Assembly: GCF_035818675.1 (NCBI RefSeq)
Contig: NZ_JAYKZZ010000022.1
Location: forward strand, 104,036-168,035
Source: Parapedobacter flavus
Lineage (GTDB): Bacteria > Bacteroidota > Bacteroidia > Sphingobacteriales > Sphingobacteriaceae
DNA: 64,000 nt
Direction of reading: 5' to 3'
In this document: positions 48,706-57,517 of the stretch, piece by piece
Layout of the letters: every line of letters starts with the position of its first letter
Position numbering within the stretch: the stretch's first letter is position 1
Position numbers and translations under genes: made by a program
The notes under the pieces: generated by a model
Told to the model about the DNA's origin: nothing
Seen by the model: only the letters and a program-made list of their open reading frames with translations
The model's database searches: none

Positions 48706-51507
48706 ATGAAGAGATTGCTCGTTACGCTCATTATGGCCTGCGCATGCGGGTATTTCGTATCCGCCCAAGATGGAGGCTTTTCCGTAACGGGAACGGTCAT
48801 TGACACCGCTTCCGGCCAAAAGTTGGCGATGTCTTCCATTGTATTGGTCCACGCTAAAGATTCGATGTTATACCGGTTTACCCGTTCGGATGAGGCTGGT
48901 AAGTTCAGGCTCGCCAACCTGGATACGGGAGCATATATGTTATTCGCTACCTTCCCCGAATATGCAGACTATGTAGAGCGCTTCACGCTGGATAGTTCCA
49001 CGAAGGTGATGGATTTTGGGAATTTGGGACTGGTACTGCGGTCCAAGCTATTGGAAGAGGTGTTGGTGAACCGAAGTCAAGCCATTACCATCAGGGGTGA
49101 TACGACGGAGTACGACGCCGCCAGTTTTACGATACAACCCAATGCGAAAGTGGAGGACCTGCTCAAACAGCTGCCGGGCATCCAGGTAGACCAGGATGGC
49201 AAGATCACGGCACAAGGGCAGACGGTAAATAAGGTGCTGGTAGATGGGGAGGAGTTTTTTGGCGATGACCCTACACTGGTAACCCGCAACCTTCGCGGAG
49301 ACATGGTAGATAAAGTGCAGTTGTACGATAAACGAAGCGATCAAGCCGAGTTTACCGGCGTGGACGATGGTGAGCGCTCGAAAACACTTAACATCAAGCT
49401 GAAGGAAGACAAGAAAAAGGGATATTTCGGCAAGGTCGATGCGGGTGCCGGCACCAATGAAATGTACCAAGGGCAGGCCATGTTCAACCGCTTTAATAAT
49501 AAGCAACGGTTTTCAGCGTTCGGTACCATCGGCAATACGGGACGCACGGGGCTCAATTGGCAAGACGCCGACAAATATGCATCATCGGGAACGACGACCT
49601 TGATGGATAATGGTGGCATCATGATTTCTTTCAGCGGTGGGCAAGACGAGATTGAGTCGTGGAGCGGGCGATATGATGGGCGTGGCATACCTTCGGTGCT
49701 GAATGGGGGTGTTTTCTATAGCAACAAGTGGAACGATGGCAAACAGTCGATCAATGGGAATTACAAAATCGGTGAACTCGGCGTAAAAGGAACCAGTAAC
49801 ACGATAAGCCAGAATAACCTGCCTACCGGGACCATCCATACGGAGTCTGGCCAAGAATTCGACCGTCGGATATTCCGTCAGCGTGGCGGGGCCATTTTCG
49901 AGACACAATTCGATTCGACATCCAATTTAAAACTAACGCTCAATGGCTCACTAAAAAATGGAGAAACCACGGAGCTTAACGAATCGGAAGGTACCGATGG
50001 GGCCGGGCAGATGCTCAATGCTTCGATGCGCAATACGAACAACAAGACGGAAGGGCAGGATGTATATCTATCGGCGCTTTGGACGAAGAAGCTGCGTAAG
50101 AAAGGCCGTACCCTCTCTTGGGAGGTCAACGAAACCATCAACCAGAGCAAGGCAAACGGGTTCCTGTACTCCGAAAACTCATTTTATAACGATGCGGGCG
50201 ACGTCGACAGTGTGCTGTTGGTAGACCAGATGAAAATCAATGATAGCAAGAACTCGGTATTTAATTCAAATATCACCTACTCTGAGCCGTTTACCAATAC
50301 GCTATCGTTGGTGTTGAACTACCGTCTCACAGCCAACAACGGCACCTCGCTCCGCCAATCCTTCAATCCGATGGGTGCCGGCGACTATACGGATCTCGAC
50401 TCGCTATACAGCAATGATTTCAAATTAAACCAATTGGCCAACCAACTGGGCGCCATCTTCAATTTCAAGAAAGGAAAATCCACGCTCAACTTCGGTACGC
50501 GGGTAAGCCGGGTGCAATTTGACCAGACCGACCGGTATATCAACAACCAGTTTGAGCGGAGTTTTACCAACTATAACCCGCAACTCCGTTGGCAATACCG
50601 GTTTTCGCAGCAAAAGTCGTTCAGTGTTTCATACAATGGTAGCAATACACAGCCTAACATTAACCAGATACAGCCCGTGCGGGTAAACGATGACCCCATG
50701 AATATCGTATTGGGTAATCCCGACCTCAAGCCATCGTATACCAATCGATTCAATATGTCGTACCATTCATTTAAGGTGCTGGGCAATCAATACATGTATT
50801 TCTCGGGTAGTTTCTCCAACACCAACAATGCGATAGTAAGTAACACACACACCGATTCGGTAGGGCGCAATACCTTCCAATATGCCAATTTGGACAATAG
50901 AACCCCAATGAATTACTACTTCTATTCCAATTTCAGCAAAAACATCAAAAAGTGGAATCTTAACGTTGGTATGGGACTGAATACAAACGGCAACATTTAC
51001 TATAACCTAGCCAATAGCGAGCTCAATAAAACGATCAGTTCGAACTATTCGGCAACGATAAATCTGCGCCAGTATATCCAAAAGAAGTACGATTTCAATA
51101 TCAATTTCGGCCCCAGCTATAACTACGGCGAGTCTTCGCTGCAGCCCGATCAGAACAATAACGGCTGGGGAATGAACGGCCGGTATTCGTTCAATATATA
51201 CCTGCCTTGGAAATTCCAGATCAGTTCGGAAGGGAACTATACCTATACGGCTGCTACGCAGTCGTTTAACGAAGATTTCGAGCGCTTTACCGTCGATGCT
51301 TCCGTGAGCAAGAAGTTCCTAAAAGACGAAACCCTCCAATTCTCCGTGGGCGTGAATGATATCTTTGACCAAAATACCGGCTTCAGCCGTTCGGCCAGCA
51401 GCACCTATATTACACAAAATCGGTATACTACCATTACCCGTTACCTGATGTTTTCATTGACATGGGACTTCAACAAAATGGGCGGCGGCCCATCCATCCA
51501 AAACTAA
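48706..51507 (+). CDS. outer-membrane beta-barrel receptor-like protein (OMP_b-brl_3 type)
   Basis: A 933-residue outer-membrane protein. The signal peptide ends near residue 20 (GYFVSA). A carboxypeptidase-regulatory-like domain (GTVIDTASGQKLAMSSIVLV) follows at about 25-105, a plug-like region (KVEDLLKQLPGIQVDQDGKITAQGQ, then KVLVDGEEFFGDD) at about 140-200, and a large barrel to the end. This is the Bacteroidetes class of TonB-receptor-like barrels, often paired with a GLPGLI protein, as here. Its substrate is unknown. Confidence 0.88.
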   Translation: MKRLLVTLIMACACGYFVSAQDGGFSVTGTVIDTASGQKLAMSSIVLVHAKDSMLYRFTRSDEAGKFRLANLDTGAYMLFATFPEYADYVERFTLDSSTKVMDFGNLGLVLRSKLLEEVLVNRSQAITIRGDTTEYDAASFTIQPNAKVEDLLKQLPGIQVDQDGKITAQGQTVNKVLVDGEEFFGDDPTLVTRNLRGDMVDKVQLYDKRSDQAEFTGVDDGERSKTLNIKLKEDKKKGYFGKVDAGAGTNEMYQGQAMFNRFNNKQRFSAFGTIGNTGRTGLNWQDADKYASSGTTTLMDNGGIMISFSGGQDEIESWSGRYDGRGIPSVLNGGVFYSNKWNDGKQSINGNYKIGELGVKGTSNTISQNNLPTGTIHTESGQEFDRRIFRQRGGAIFETQFDSTSNLKLTLNGSLKNGETTELNESEGTDGAGQMLNASMRNTNNKTEGQDVYLSALWTKKLRKKGRTLSWEVNETINQSKANGFLYSENSFYNDAGDVDSVLLVDQMKINDSKNSVFNSNITYSEPFTNTLSLVLNYRLTANNGTSLRQSFNPMGAGDYTDLDSLYSNDFKLNQLANQLGAIFNFKKGKSTLNFGTRVSRVQFDQTDRYINNQFERSFTNYNPQLRWQYRFSQQKSFSVSYNGSNTQPNINQIQPVRVNDDPMNIVLGNPDLKPSYTNRFNMSYHSFKVLGNQYMYFSGSFSNTNNAIVSNTHTDSVGRNTFQYANLDNRTPMNYYFYSNFSKNIKKWNLNVGMGLNTNGNIYYNLANSELNKTISSNYSATINLRQYIQKKYDFNINFGPSYNYGESSLQPDQNNNGWGMNGRYSFNIYLPWKFQISSEGNYTYTAATQSFNEDFERFTVDASVSKKFLKDETLQFSVGVNDIFDQNTGFSRSASSTYITQNRYTTITRYLMFSLTWDFNKMGGGPSIQN

Positions 51508-51512
51508 AGATC

Positions 51513-52295
51513 ATGAAGATAAAGACAGTTCCGCTAGTTGCCTGTGTGTTTGCGTTGGTGCTTTATGCCCAGTCGCTACAAGCACAATACGCCCGGTTTG
51601 TGGAGAGCGGCGTCATCGAATTTGAAAAGCGGGTAAATATGTATGCCAAAATCGAAAACCGAATGGGCGGGAGCAGTTTTATGGAGCAGGCATTTGAACA
51701 GTATAAACGTGCTCATCCCCAATTCCAGGCCTTCAAATACAACCTGGCGTTCGGCGGTTCCAAAACGCGGTTCTGGCCGCAAGACAGCGAGGCGGCCACC
51801 TCGGGGGGCTTCTTTGGCAGCGACCCGTCTATCGATATGGGGAATATCATTGCCGCCGACCTACTCGCCCAGCAGGGCATCAGCCAGAAGAGCATCTATG
51901 AAGAGACCTATTTGATTACGGATAGTCTGCGCCAGATCCAGTGGCGTTTTACCAACGAATCGCGCGAAATTGCCGGTTATGAGTGCCGCCGTGCCAACGC
52001 GCTCGTGCTCGATTCCATCTATGTCGTTGCGTTCTACACCGATCAGATTCCCATTTCGGGCGGTCCGGAGTCGTTTACCGGTTTACCGGGTATGATTCTG
52101 GGGGTGGCGTTACCAGATGAACACGTCACTTATTTCGCCACCAAGGTAGATGATCGGCCAGTATCGGCCAAAGAGTTGGCAGCACCCACCAAGGGGAAAG
52201 CAGTAAACTACCGCGAGCTACGGGAACAGTTGGAGGCAAGCCTGAAGAATTGGGGCGACTACGCGCAGTCCATTGTAAAAGCCATGCTGCTCTGA
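51513..52295 (+). CDS. GLPGLI family protein
   Basis: A 260-residue secreted protein with a signal peptide to about residue 24 (LYAQSLQAQ) and the name-giving motif GLPGMILGV, preceded by PISGGPESFT. The family has no known function but is regularly encoded next to OMP_b-brl_3 barrels. ATG 51513 lies six bases after the barrel stop, so the pair is an operon. Confidence 0.85.
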   Translation: MKIKTVPLVACVFALVLYAQSLQAQYARFVESGVIEFEKRVNMYAKIENRMGGSSFMEQAFEQYKRAHPQFQAFKYNLAFGGSKTRFWPQDSEAATSGGFFGSDPSIDMGNIIAADLLAQQGISQKSIYEETYLITDSLRQIQWRFTNESREIAGYECRRANALVLDSIYVVAFYTDQIPISGGPESFTGLPGMILGVALPDEHVTYFATKVDDRPVSAKELAAPTKGKAVNYRELREQLEASLKNWGDYAQSIVKAMLL

Positions 52296-52326
52296 CTTCG
52301 GTTCGCAATGTCCCGAAAATTCTCCT

Positions 52327-52334
52327 TATTTTTG
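52327..52334 (+). promoter_or_regulatory. metA -7 box
   Basis: TATTTTTG, an exact TAnnTTTG match, 28 bases before the metA ATG. No SAM-riboswitch-like fold fits in the short 66-bp leader. Confidence 0.55.
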
Positions 52335-52362
52335 TGTCGTAATTAAGGTGCAAGGAAAGAGC

Positions 52363-53307
52363 ATGCCAGTAAAGATACCCGATAATCTCCCAGCGATAGC
52401 GCAACTGAAGAACGAGAACATTTTTGTGATGGATGACCTCCGGGCCAACACGCAGGATATCCGTCCGATGCGGGTCATTATCCTCAATCTGATGCCGTTG
52501 AAAATTTCAACGGAGACCGATTTTGTCCGGTTGCTATCGAACAATCCCTTGCAGGTGGAGATCGAATTTCTTCGTTTAGATACCCACACCCCAAAAAACA
52601 CACCCGCAGAGCATCTGGAGCTATTTTACAAAGGGTTCAACGAGGTGACGGACAATTATTACGATGGTATGATCATCACCGGAGCACCAGTAGAGCTGTT
52701 GGCGTTTGAAGACGTTTCCTATTGGGACGAGGTGAAGATGATTTTCGAGTGGGCGAGAACCCATGTCACCTCCACGCTTTATATCTGCTGGGCCTCGCAG
52801 GCTGCGCTGTACCATTTCTACGATGTGCGTAAAGTTCCGCTGGACAAAAAGTTGTTCGGTGTTTTCAAACATACCGCATTAGATAAGAGGCACCCTTTGT
52901 TCCGTGGTTTCGACGATGAGTTTCACATTCCACACAGTAGGCACACCACCCTTGCCAATGATGATATCGCCGTTGCGGCTGGACTTGATATTCTTGCGAA
53001 GTCAGCAGAAGCCGGTATAGCCATTGCCGCATCGCGGGGTGGACGCGAATTTTACCTGACTGGACATTCAGAGTATGCACCGTTGACCCTTCATGAGGAA
53101 TACACCCGGGATTTGGAAAAGGGAGCTGCCGTCGAAATGCCGCAGTATTATTACGCCGGAAACGATCCAAAGAACGGACCTGTTGTCCGCTGGGCCAGCC
53201 ATGCAAATCTATTGTTTAACAATTGGTTGAATTACTTCGTTTATCAGGAAACTCCTTACGACTTAGCGGAAATCGCCCATTTGGGTGAAATTAAACCGCA
53301 CGGGTAG
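52363..53307 (+). CDS. metA: MetA, homoserine O-acyltransferase (predicted acetyl-CoA-specific)
   Basis: Catalyses the first step from homoserine to methionine. The 314-residue protein (ATG 52363, preceded by AAGGAAAG) has the catalytic nucleophile C142 in YICWASQAALY, the His-Glu partners in the C-terminal half (HPLFRGFDDEFHIPHSRH) and the acyl-donor selector at position 111. That residue is Glu (TGAPVE): in characterised MetA proteins glutamate favours acetyl-CoA, glycine favours succinyl-CoA. The first 15 bases of an earlier GTG (52348) add nothing conserved. The last 17 bases overlap the convergent NYN gene. Confidence 0.93.
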   Translation: MPVKIPDNLPAIAQLKNENIFVMDDLRANTQDIRPMRVIILNLMPLKISTETDFVRLLSNNPLQVEIEFLRLDTHTPKNTPAEHLELFYKGFNEVTDNYYDGMIITGAPVELLAFEDVSYWDEVKMIFEWARTHVTSTLYICWASQAALYHFYDVRKVPLDKKLFGVFKHTALDKRHPLFRGFDDEFHIPHSRHTTLANDDIAVAAGLDILAKSAEAGIAIAASRGGREFYLTGHSEYAPLTLHEEYTRDLEKGAAVEMPQYYYAGNDPKNGPVVRWASHANLLFNNWLNYFVYQETPYDLAEIAHLGEIKPHG

Positions 53308-54118
53308 CGGACTTTTTCCGTGCGGTTTTAAGCTGCTCTCTGATTTTGATATAGACGTGCTTGATTTTCGTTTTTTCCGTTGATTTTTCTTCCACCTCAA
53401 AGTATTTTCTCAGTGATTTAAATAACGGTGTGAGTTTTGAAAACCCATAGACCCGCGGGTCAAAATCAGGTTTCCGTTTGTTGATCAACCCGCCAATAGC
53501 AGCGAGCGGCGCCCATCCACCTTCATCGGCTACGTCGTTAACTGTCGCCTTCAGCAGTTCAATTGTTTCGGTGCCGATTGACTCATGTGTTTTTGCGTCA
53601 CGGCTCGACTGCTTAGGGGTCGAATCTGTTGCAGCATTTGCCGCGCCGATAGGTGTTTTTTCCCTGGCTGGGGGTAGGGGAGCAGTTTCTTTGCCCAGAA
53701 TTTCAATGTATATGAACTTGTCGCAGGCGGCGATGAATGGTTTCGGTGTCTTTTTTTCTCCCACGCCGATCACCATTTTCCCCGACTCCCGTAGCCGAAT
53801 CGCCAAGCGGGTAAAGTCGCTGTCGCTCGATACGATAGTAAATCCGTCCACCTGTTGGCTATGCAAGATATCCATGGCATCAATGATGAGTGCAGAGTCC
53901 GACGAGTTTTTGCCGCTGGTGTAACTATACTGTTGTATCGGCGTGATGGCGTGTGTGAGCAGCGGTTCTTTCCAGCCCGATACGTGCGATTTTGTCCAAT
54001 CCGCATAGATCCGTTTGATCGAAGGGATACCATATCGCTTCACTTCGTCCAGAATATTCTCAATGGTCGAACTCGATACATTGTCGGCATCGATAAGCAC
54101 CGCTATTTTTAAATCCAT
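53291..54118 (-). CDS. NYN-domain protein (LabA-like, with OST-HTH-like C-terminus)
   Basis: A 275-residue protein. The NYN (PIN-like nuclease) domain opens with IAVLIDADNVSSSTIENIL (acidic D10 and D12) and includes SDSALIIDAMDI and SSDSDFTRLAIRL, the conserved acidic cluster of RNA nucleases. The C-terminal part (WAPLAAIGGLINKRKPDFDPRVYG) resembles an OST-HTH/LOTUS RNA-binding domain. Such proteins probably process or bind RNA; targets unknown. The small Lys-rich gene lies upstream in the same direction. Confidence 0.9.
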   Translation of the reverse strand: MDLKIAVLIDADNVSSSTIENILDEVKRYGIPSIKRIYADWTKSHVSGWKEPLLTHAITPIQQYSYTSGKNSSDSALIIDAMDILHSQQVDGFTIVSSDSDFTRLAIRLRESGKMVIGVGEKKTPKPFIAACDKFIYIEILGKETAPLPPAREKTPIGAANAATDSTPKQSSRDAKTHESIGTETIELLKATVNDVADEGGWAPLAAIGGLINKRKPDFDPRVYGFSKLTPLFKSLRKYFEVEEKSTEKTKIKHVYIKIREQLKTARKKSATRAV

Positions 54119-54130
54119 ATCCAGAATGGA

Positions 54131-54247
54131 TTAATCTTTTCTTTTTTTCTCTGCCTGCTTCAGTTTTTTATCTGCTCTTTTTTCTTTTAGGTTTTTTACG
54201 GCGGTCTTTTTGTCGTTGTCCTTTTTTGCTCCTTTATCTTTAGCCAT
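54131..54247 (-). CDS. small lysine-rich protein (38 residues)
   Basis: A short frame from ATG 54247 to TAA 54131 encodes MAKDKGAKKDNDKK, then KEKRADKKLKQAEKK. Half of its residues are Lys or Arg, with an amphipathic helical look. Similar tiny basic proteins occur in related genomes, to my recollection, and may bind nucleic acid. It sits 12 bases upstream of the NYN gene and shares its direction. It is too short for ordinary gene finding. Confidence 0.55.
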   Translation of the reverse strand: MAKDKGAKKDNDKKTAVKNLKEKRADKKLKQAEKKRKD

Positions 54248-54388
54248 GGCCTTTTATTTAATTTTTGGTAAGATAGTGTTTTTAATCCGTAATCGTTATG
54301 GGGTTTCTTCTGGTGTTCTTCAAAGCCCATTACATGTTATCGACTTATCGCGATGAGATAAAAAAGCTGATTGTCATTAATTTATTGC

Positions 54389-54396
54389 TACCTTCG
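54389..54396 (+). promoter_or_regulatory. cspA-type gene -7 box
   Basis: TACCTTCG, one mismatch from consensus, about 40 bases before the cold-shock gene ATG. Confidence 0.45.
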
Positions 54397-54435
54397 TGCA
54401 TAATTAATTATTTTATTCATTTATATCAAAGTGCC

Positions 54436-54627
54436 ATGCAAGAAGGCAAAGTAAAATTTTTCAATGAAACCAAAGGTTTCGGTTTCATCACCCCCAATGA
54501 CGGTGGACGTGAGGTTTTCGTTCACTCTTCAGGATTGCTAGATAATATCCGCGAAAACGACGATGTTTCATTTGAAGTCGCCCAAGGTCAAAAGGGCCCT
54601 AACGCAGTAAATGTAAAATTGATTTAA
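54436..54627 (+). CDS. cold-shock domain protein
   Basis: A 63-residue single cold-shock domain with RNP1 KGFGFI and RNP2 VFVHSS motifs and the beginning MQEGKVKFFNETKGFGFITP. Cold-shock proteins bind single-stranded RNA/DNA and act as RNA chaperones. ATG 54436 is chosen because an in-frame ATG at 54298 would add an unrelated hydrophobic stretch. A clear terminator follows. Confidence 0.95.
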   Translation: MQEGKVKFFNETKGFGFITPNDGGREVFVHSSGLLDNIRENDDVSFEVAQGQKGPNAVNVKLI

Positions 54628-54651
54628 GTCCATTTTCAGATATTGTATTGA

Positions 54652-54682
54652 CCATCCGGTGAAGACCGCCGGATGGTTTTTT
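54652..54682 (+). terminator. cold-shock gene terminator
   Basis: 8-bp stem CCATCCGG/CCGGATGG (54652-54659 and 54669-54676) and a T-run to 54682. Confidence 0.9.
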
Positions 54683-54698
54683 AATTTATAACGATCCC

Positions 54699-55763
54699 AT
54701 GATCCGATCCAAGATAATCGCTACCGGTGCATACATACCCACGGAAATAATTTCGAACGATTATTTTCTAAGCAACATATTTTTCGATCGCGATCAGTCG
54801 ATTATCCGTCAACCAACGGAAACCGTTATCCAGAAATTCAAAGCCATTACCGGAATTGCGGAACGCCGCTATGCATCACCGGGTATTACGGCGTCGGATA
54901 TGGCGTCGATGGCGGCACGGACAGCTATCGCTAATTCACGCATCGACCCGGAATCCATTGACCAGATTATTGTGGCACACAATTATGGCGATATGAGCAA
55001 TCCCGGAGCACCTCGGGATGCGGTGCCGGCGCTTGCCTCCCGAGTGAAGCATAAACTGGGTATTCGTAGTCCACGTTGCATTCCCTACGATATTATCTTC
55101 GGATGCCCGGGATGGCTGCAGGCGGTTATTCAAGCCGACCTTGCCCTGCGTGCCGGGATGGCAAGCACCAGCCTTGTTATCGGATCGGAGACCCTTTCCA
55201 GGGTGCTCGACCCGTCAGACCGCGATAGCATGATATTTTCGGATGGTGCAGGTGCTTGCCTTCTGCAGCTGAATCGGGAAGACGATAGCGGGATTTTAAG
55301 CGTTGCGGTGCGGTCGGATACTACCTCAGAAACAAGCTTTATTTTTTCTGGCGGCCGTAACGATAAGGCGGGCAATGAATCGCAATTCATTAAAATGAAT
55401 GGGCGCAAGGTGTATGAATATGTTCTTGACCACGTTCCGCAGGCCATGAAAGACTGCTTCGACCAAAGTGGTCTGGATATTTCAGCGCTGAAAATGGTGT
55501 TCCTCCACCAAGCCAACGAAAAAATGGACGAAGCTATTATTAAGCGGTTTTATGGCCTGTATGGTATGGATCAAACCCCGGATAACATCATGCCTATGAA
55601 CATTTCGTGGATGGGAAACAGTTCGGTAGCCACCATTCCGACGTTGCTCCATCAGGTAGTGGAGCGGCAATTGGAGTCCTTCCAGTTGGTAAAGGGAGAT
55701 GTCATTCTCATGGCGTCTGTTGGGGCCGGGATGAATATCAATGCGGTGACCTATAAGTGGTAA
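54699..55763 (+). CDS. beta-ketoacyl-ACP synthase III-like protein
   Basis: A 354-residue thiolase-fold enzyme. The catalytic cysteine is C136 in IIFGCPGWLQAVIQA, followed by the signature RVLDPSDRDSMIFSDGAGACLL, the catalytic His in LHQANEKMDEAI and the Asn in MPMNISWMGNSSVATIP. This is the Cys-His-Asn triad of FabH-like enzymes that start fatty-acid or secondary-metabolite chains. It lacks an obvious fatty-acid operon context. It could be one of several KAS III paralogues common in Bacteroidetes. Confidence 0.88.
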   Translation: MIRSKIIATGAYIPTEIISNDYFLSNIFFDRDQSIIRQPTETVIQKFKAITGIAERRYASPGITASDMASMAARTAIANSRIDPESIDQIIVAHNYGDMSNPGAPRDAVPALASRVKHKLGIRSPRCIPYDIIFGCPGWLQAVIQADLALRAGMASTSLVIGSETLSRVLDPSDRDSMIFSDGAGACLLQLNREDDSGILSVAVRSDTTSETSFIFSGGRNDKAGNESQFIKMNGRKVYEYVLDHVPQAMKDCFDQSGLDISALKMVFLHQANEKMDEAIIKRFYGLYGMDQTPDNIMPMNISWMGNSSVATIPTLLHQVVERQLESFQLVKGDVILMASVGAGMNINAVTYKW

Positions 55764-55777
55764 TCGGGTTGTCCGTC

Positions 55778-55972
55778 TTATCGTTTCAGCCTTACATACA
55801 GCACGAGTAGGCACAGTCCGAGCGCAATAAAGAAACAGGTGATGCCAAACCGTCGGACCGATTTACGGCCAGCCGGGGGAAGGAACGGCCTGCGGCTATC
55901 TCGCGACAGCAAGTAGGTACATACATACCCGCTGCCAAATAAACCGATGATAAAGAGCCAAACCAGTTTCAT
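55778..55972 (-). CDS. small membrane protein of unknown function
   Basis: A 64-residue protein (ATG 55972) with two hydrophobic helices (about 2-22 and 41-60) separated by a basic loop (SRRPFLPPAGRKSVRRFG). An alternative ATG at 56008 adds 12 residues of polar sequence. A -7 box TAAGTTTG lies at 56006-56013. No family is recognised. Confidence 0.55.
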   Translation of the reverse strand: MKLVWLFIIGLFGSGYVCTYLLSRDSRRPFLPPAGRKSVRRFGITCFFIALGLCLLVLYVRLKR

Positions 55973-56096
55973 GAATTTATCTTTCGCTTTTGCATGTTCG
56001 TTTGGCAAACTTAGTTAAATAAATACGATGGTTTGGGGAGCAAACCCCGGAATGTGTAGAAATAAAAAAATATCTTTTATAAAGTATAAAAATCCT

Positions 56097-56104
56097 TACC
56101 TTTG
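56097..56104 (+). promoter_or_regulatory. carA promoter -7 box
   Basis: TACCTTTG, with a TTT 19 bases upstream in the -33 place. The predicted leader is about 160 bases and holds a peptide frame and a terminator. Confidence 0.6.
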
Positions 56105-56168
56105 TCCCTCGTGAAATTTAGCGTACACTGCTATCAAACGAAATCCCCAAAACCCGGAAACCTTTCCG

Positions 56169-56240
56169 ATGTATGTCGTATTTCTAATTGCATTTGGCCC
56201 GTTGCGGGCTTTTTTTATGGCGTTAAGGCTAGATAACTAA
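56169..56240 (+). CDS. candidate leader peptide upstream of carA
   Basis: A 23-residue frame begins MYVVFLIAFG at ATG 56169, runs through the terminator hairpin at 56197-56209 and stops at TAA 56238-56240. The stretch just before the hairpin is T-rich on the coding strand. This arrangement resembles the E. coli pyrBI leader, where UTP shortage slows polymerase, the ribosome follows closely and prevents termination. Whether carA here is controlled this way is an inference. Confidence 0.45.
   Translation: MYVVFLIAFGPLRAFFMALRLDN
56197..56216 (+). terminator. terminator in the carA leader
   Basis: 5-bp GC-rich stem (56197-56201 with 56205-56209) with a three-base loop, followed by T7, 52 bases before the carA ATG. 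Confidence 0.7.
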
Positions 56241-56268
56241 CGAGAACAACACAACACAATAACGACGA

Positions 56269-57390
56269 ATGACAAACTACAGTAAGCTACCAGCCATCTT
56301 GTTACTCGAAGACGGAACGGTCTACCACGGTAAGGCGGCCGGAAAAATCGGCACCACTACCGGTGAAATCTGTTTCAACACCGGTACCACGGGCTATCAG
56401 GAGATTTTTACCGACCCCTCGTATTACGGCCAGATCATGGTAACCACCAATGCCCACATCGGCAACTATGGGATAGCAGATGATGAGTCGGAATCCAGGC
56501 AGATTCAGATTGCCGGGCTGGTCTGCAAGAATTACAGCATTAATTATAGCCGTAACCAAGCGGACTCGTCCATTCAGAAATATTTCGAAGACGGCAATTT
56601 GGTAGGTATCTCCGATATTGATACACGATCGCTGGTACGCCATATCCGTAATAAAGGAGCGATGAACGCCATCATCTCATCGGAAGTATTGGACGTGGCC
56701 GAGCTGAAGAAACAACTGGATAACGTGCCCTCCATGGCGGGCCTCGAACTTTCGTCGGTAGTCACCACAGACACCCCATATTACTACGGCAACGAAGATG
56801 CGCCCTTACGCCTGGCTGTGCTCGATTTGGGTATCAAGCGCAATATCCTGCGTAACTTCGACGCGCGCAAGGTTTATGCGAAAGTATTTCCCGCCAAAAC
56901 ATCCTTTGCAGAGATGGAAGCTTGGGGGGCAGACGGCTACTTCGTGTCTAACGGGCCTGGTGATCCTGCGGCGATGGATTATGCCGTGCAGACCATGAAA
57001 GACATCCTCGCTTCAGATAAGCCGTTGTTTGGTATCTGCCTGGGCCACCAATTGCTGGCACTGGCCAATGGGATACGCACCACCAAAATGTTCAACGGCC
57101 ACCGTGGTATCAACCACCCCGTGAAAAACATTATCGAGAACCGGTGTGAGATTACGAGCCAGAATCACGGGTTCGGTGTCGTGGCTGAAGATATTGAAAA
57201 GTCAGATAAAGTGGAAATCACCCACGTGAATCTCAACGACCACTCCATCGAAGGCATACGTGTAAAAGGGAAAAACGCGTTTTCGGTACAGTACCACCCC
57301 GAATCGTCCCCCGGCCCGCACGACTCGCGCTACCTATTTGATGAATTCGTGCAGCTGATGGAAAGCGGTAAGCCGGTATTGGCAAGCTGA
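56269..57390 (+). CDS. carA: carbamoyl-phosphate synthase small subunit
   Basis: CarA releases ammonia from glutamine for the large subunit CarB, feeding pyrimidine and arginine synthesis. The 373-residue protein has the CarA-specific N-terminal domain (LLLEDGTVYHGKAAGK, GTTGYQEIFTDPSYYGQI) and a class I glutamine amidotransferase domain with the nucleophile in GICLGHQLLALANG and the His-Glu pair in QYHPESSPGPHDS. carB does not follow; the next gene is enolase. A leader with a terminator suggests transcription attenuation. Confidence 0.96.
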   Translation: MTNYSKLPAILLLEDGTVYHGKAAGKIGTTTGEICFNTGTTGYQEIFTDPSYYGQIMVTTNAHIGNYGIADDESESRQIQIAGLVCKNYSINYSRNQADSSIQKYFEDGNLVGISDIDTRSLVRHIRNKGAMNAIISSEVLDVAELKKQLDNVPSMAGLELSSVVTTDTPYYYGNEDAPLRLAVLDLGIKRNILRNFDARKVYAKVFPAKTSFAEMEAWGADGYFVSNGPGDPAAMDYAVQTMKDILASDKPLFGICLGHQLLALANGIRTTKMFNGHRGINHPVKNIIENRCEITSQNHGFGVVAEDIEKSDKVEITHVNLNDHSIEGIRVKGKNAFSVQYHPESSPGPHDSRYLFDEFVQLMESGKPVLAS

Positions 57391-57393
57391 AGT

Positions 57394-57424
57394 TTGGCAG
57401 ATGGGCCGGAAAAGGCTATCTTTG
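57394..57424 (+). promoter_or_regulatory. enolase promoter
   Basis: TTG (57394-57396), 20 bases, TATCTTTG (57417-57424): one of the best promoter matches in the window. The leader is about 85 bases. Confidence 0.75.
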
Positions 57425-57517
57425 CCATAGAAAGCTTGATGGTGTAATGTGTACACTAAGGGCAATGTGTTGAGAATTGAATACGGAATAAAGACTAAAT
57501 ATTAAAGACTAAAATAT

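Noticed and set aside
52296..52362. SAM riboswitch in front of metA
   Set aside because: The space is too short and no SAM-I-like motif is present.
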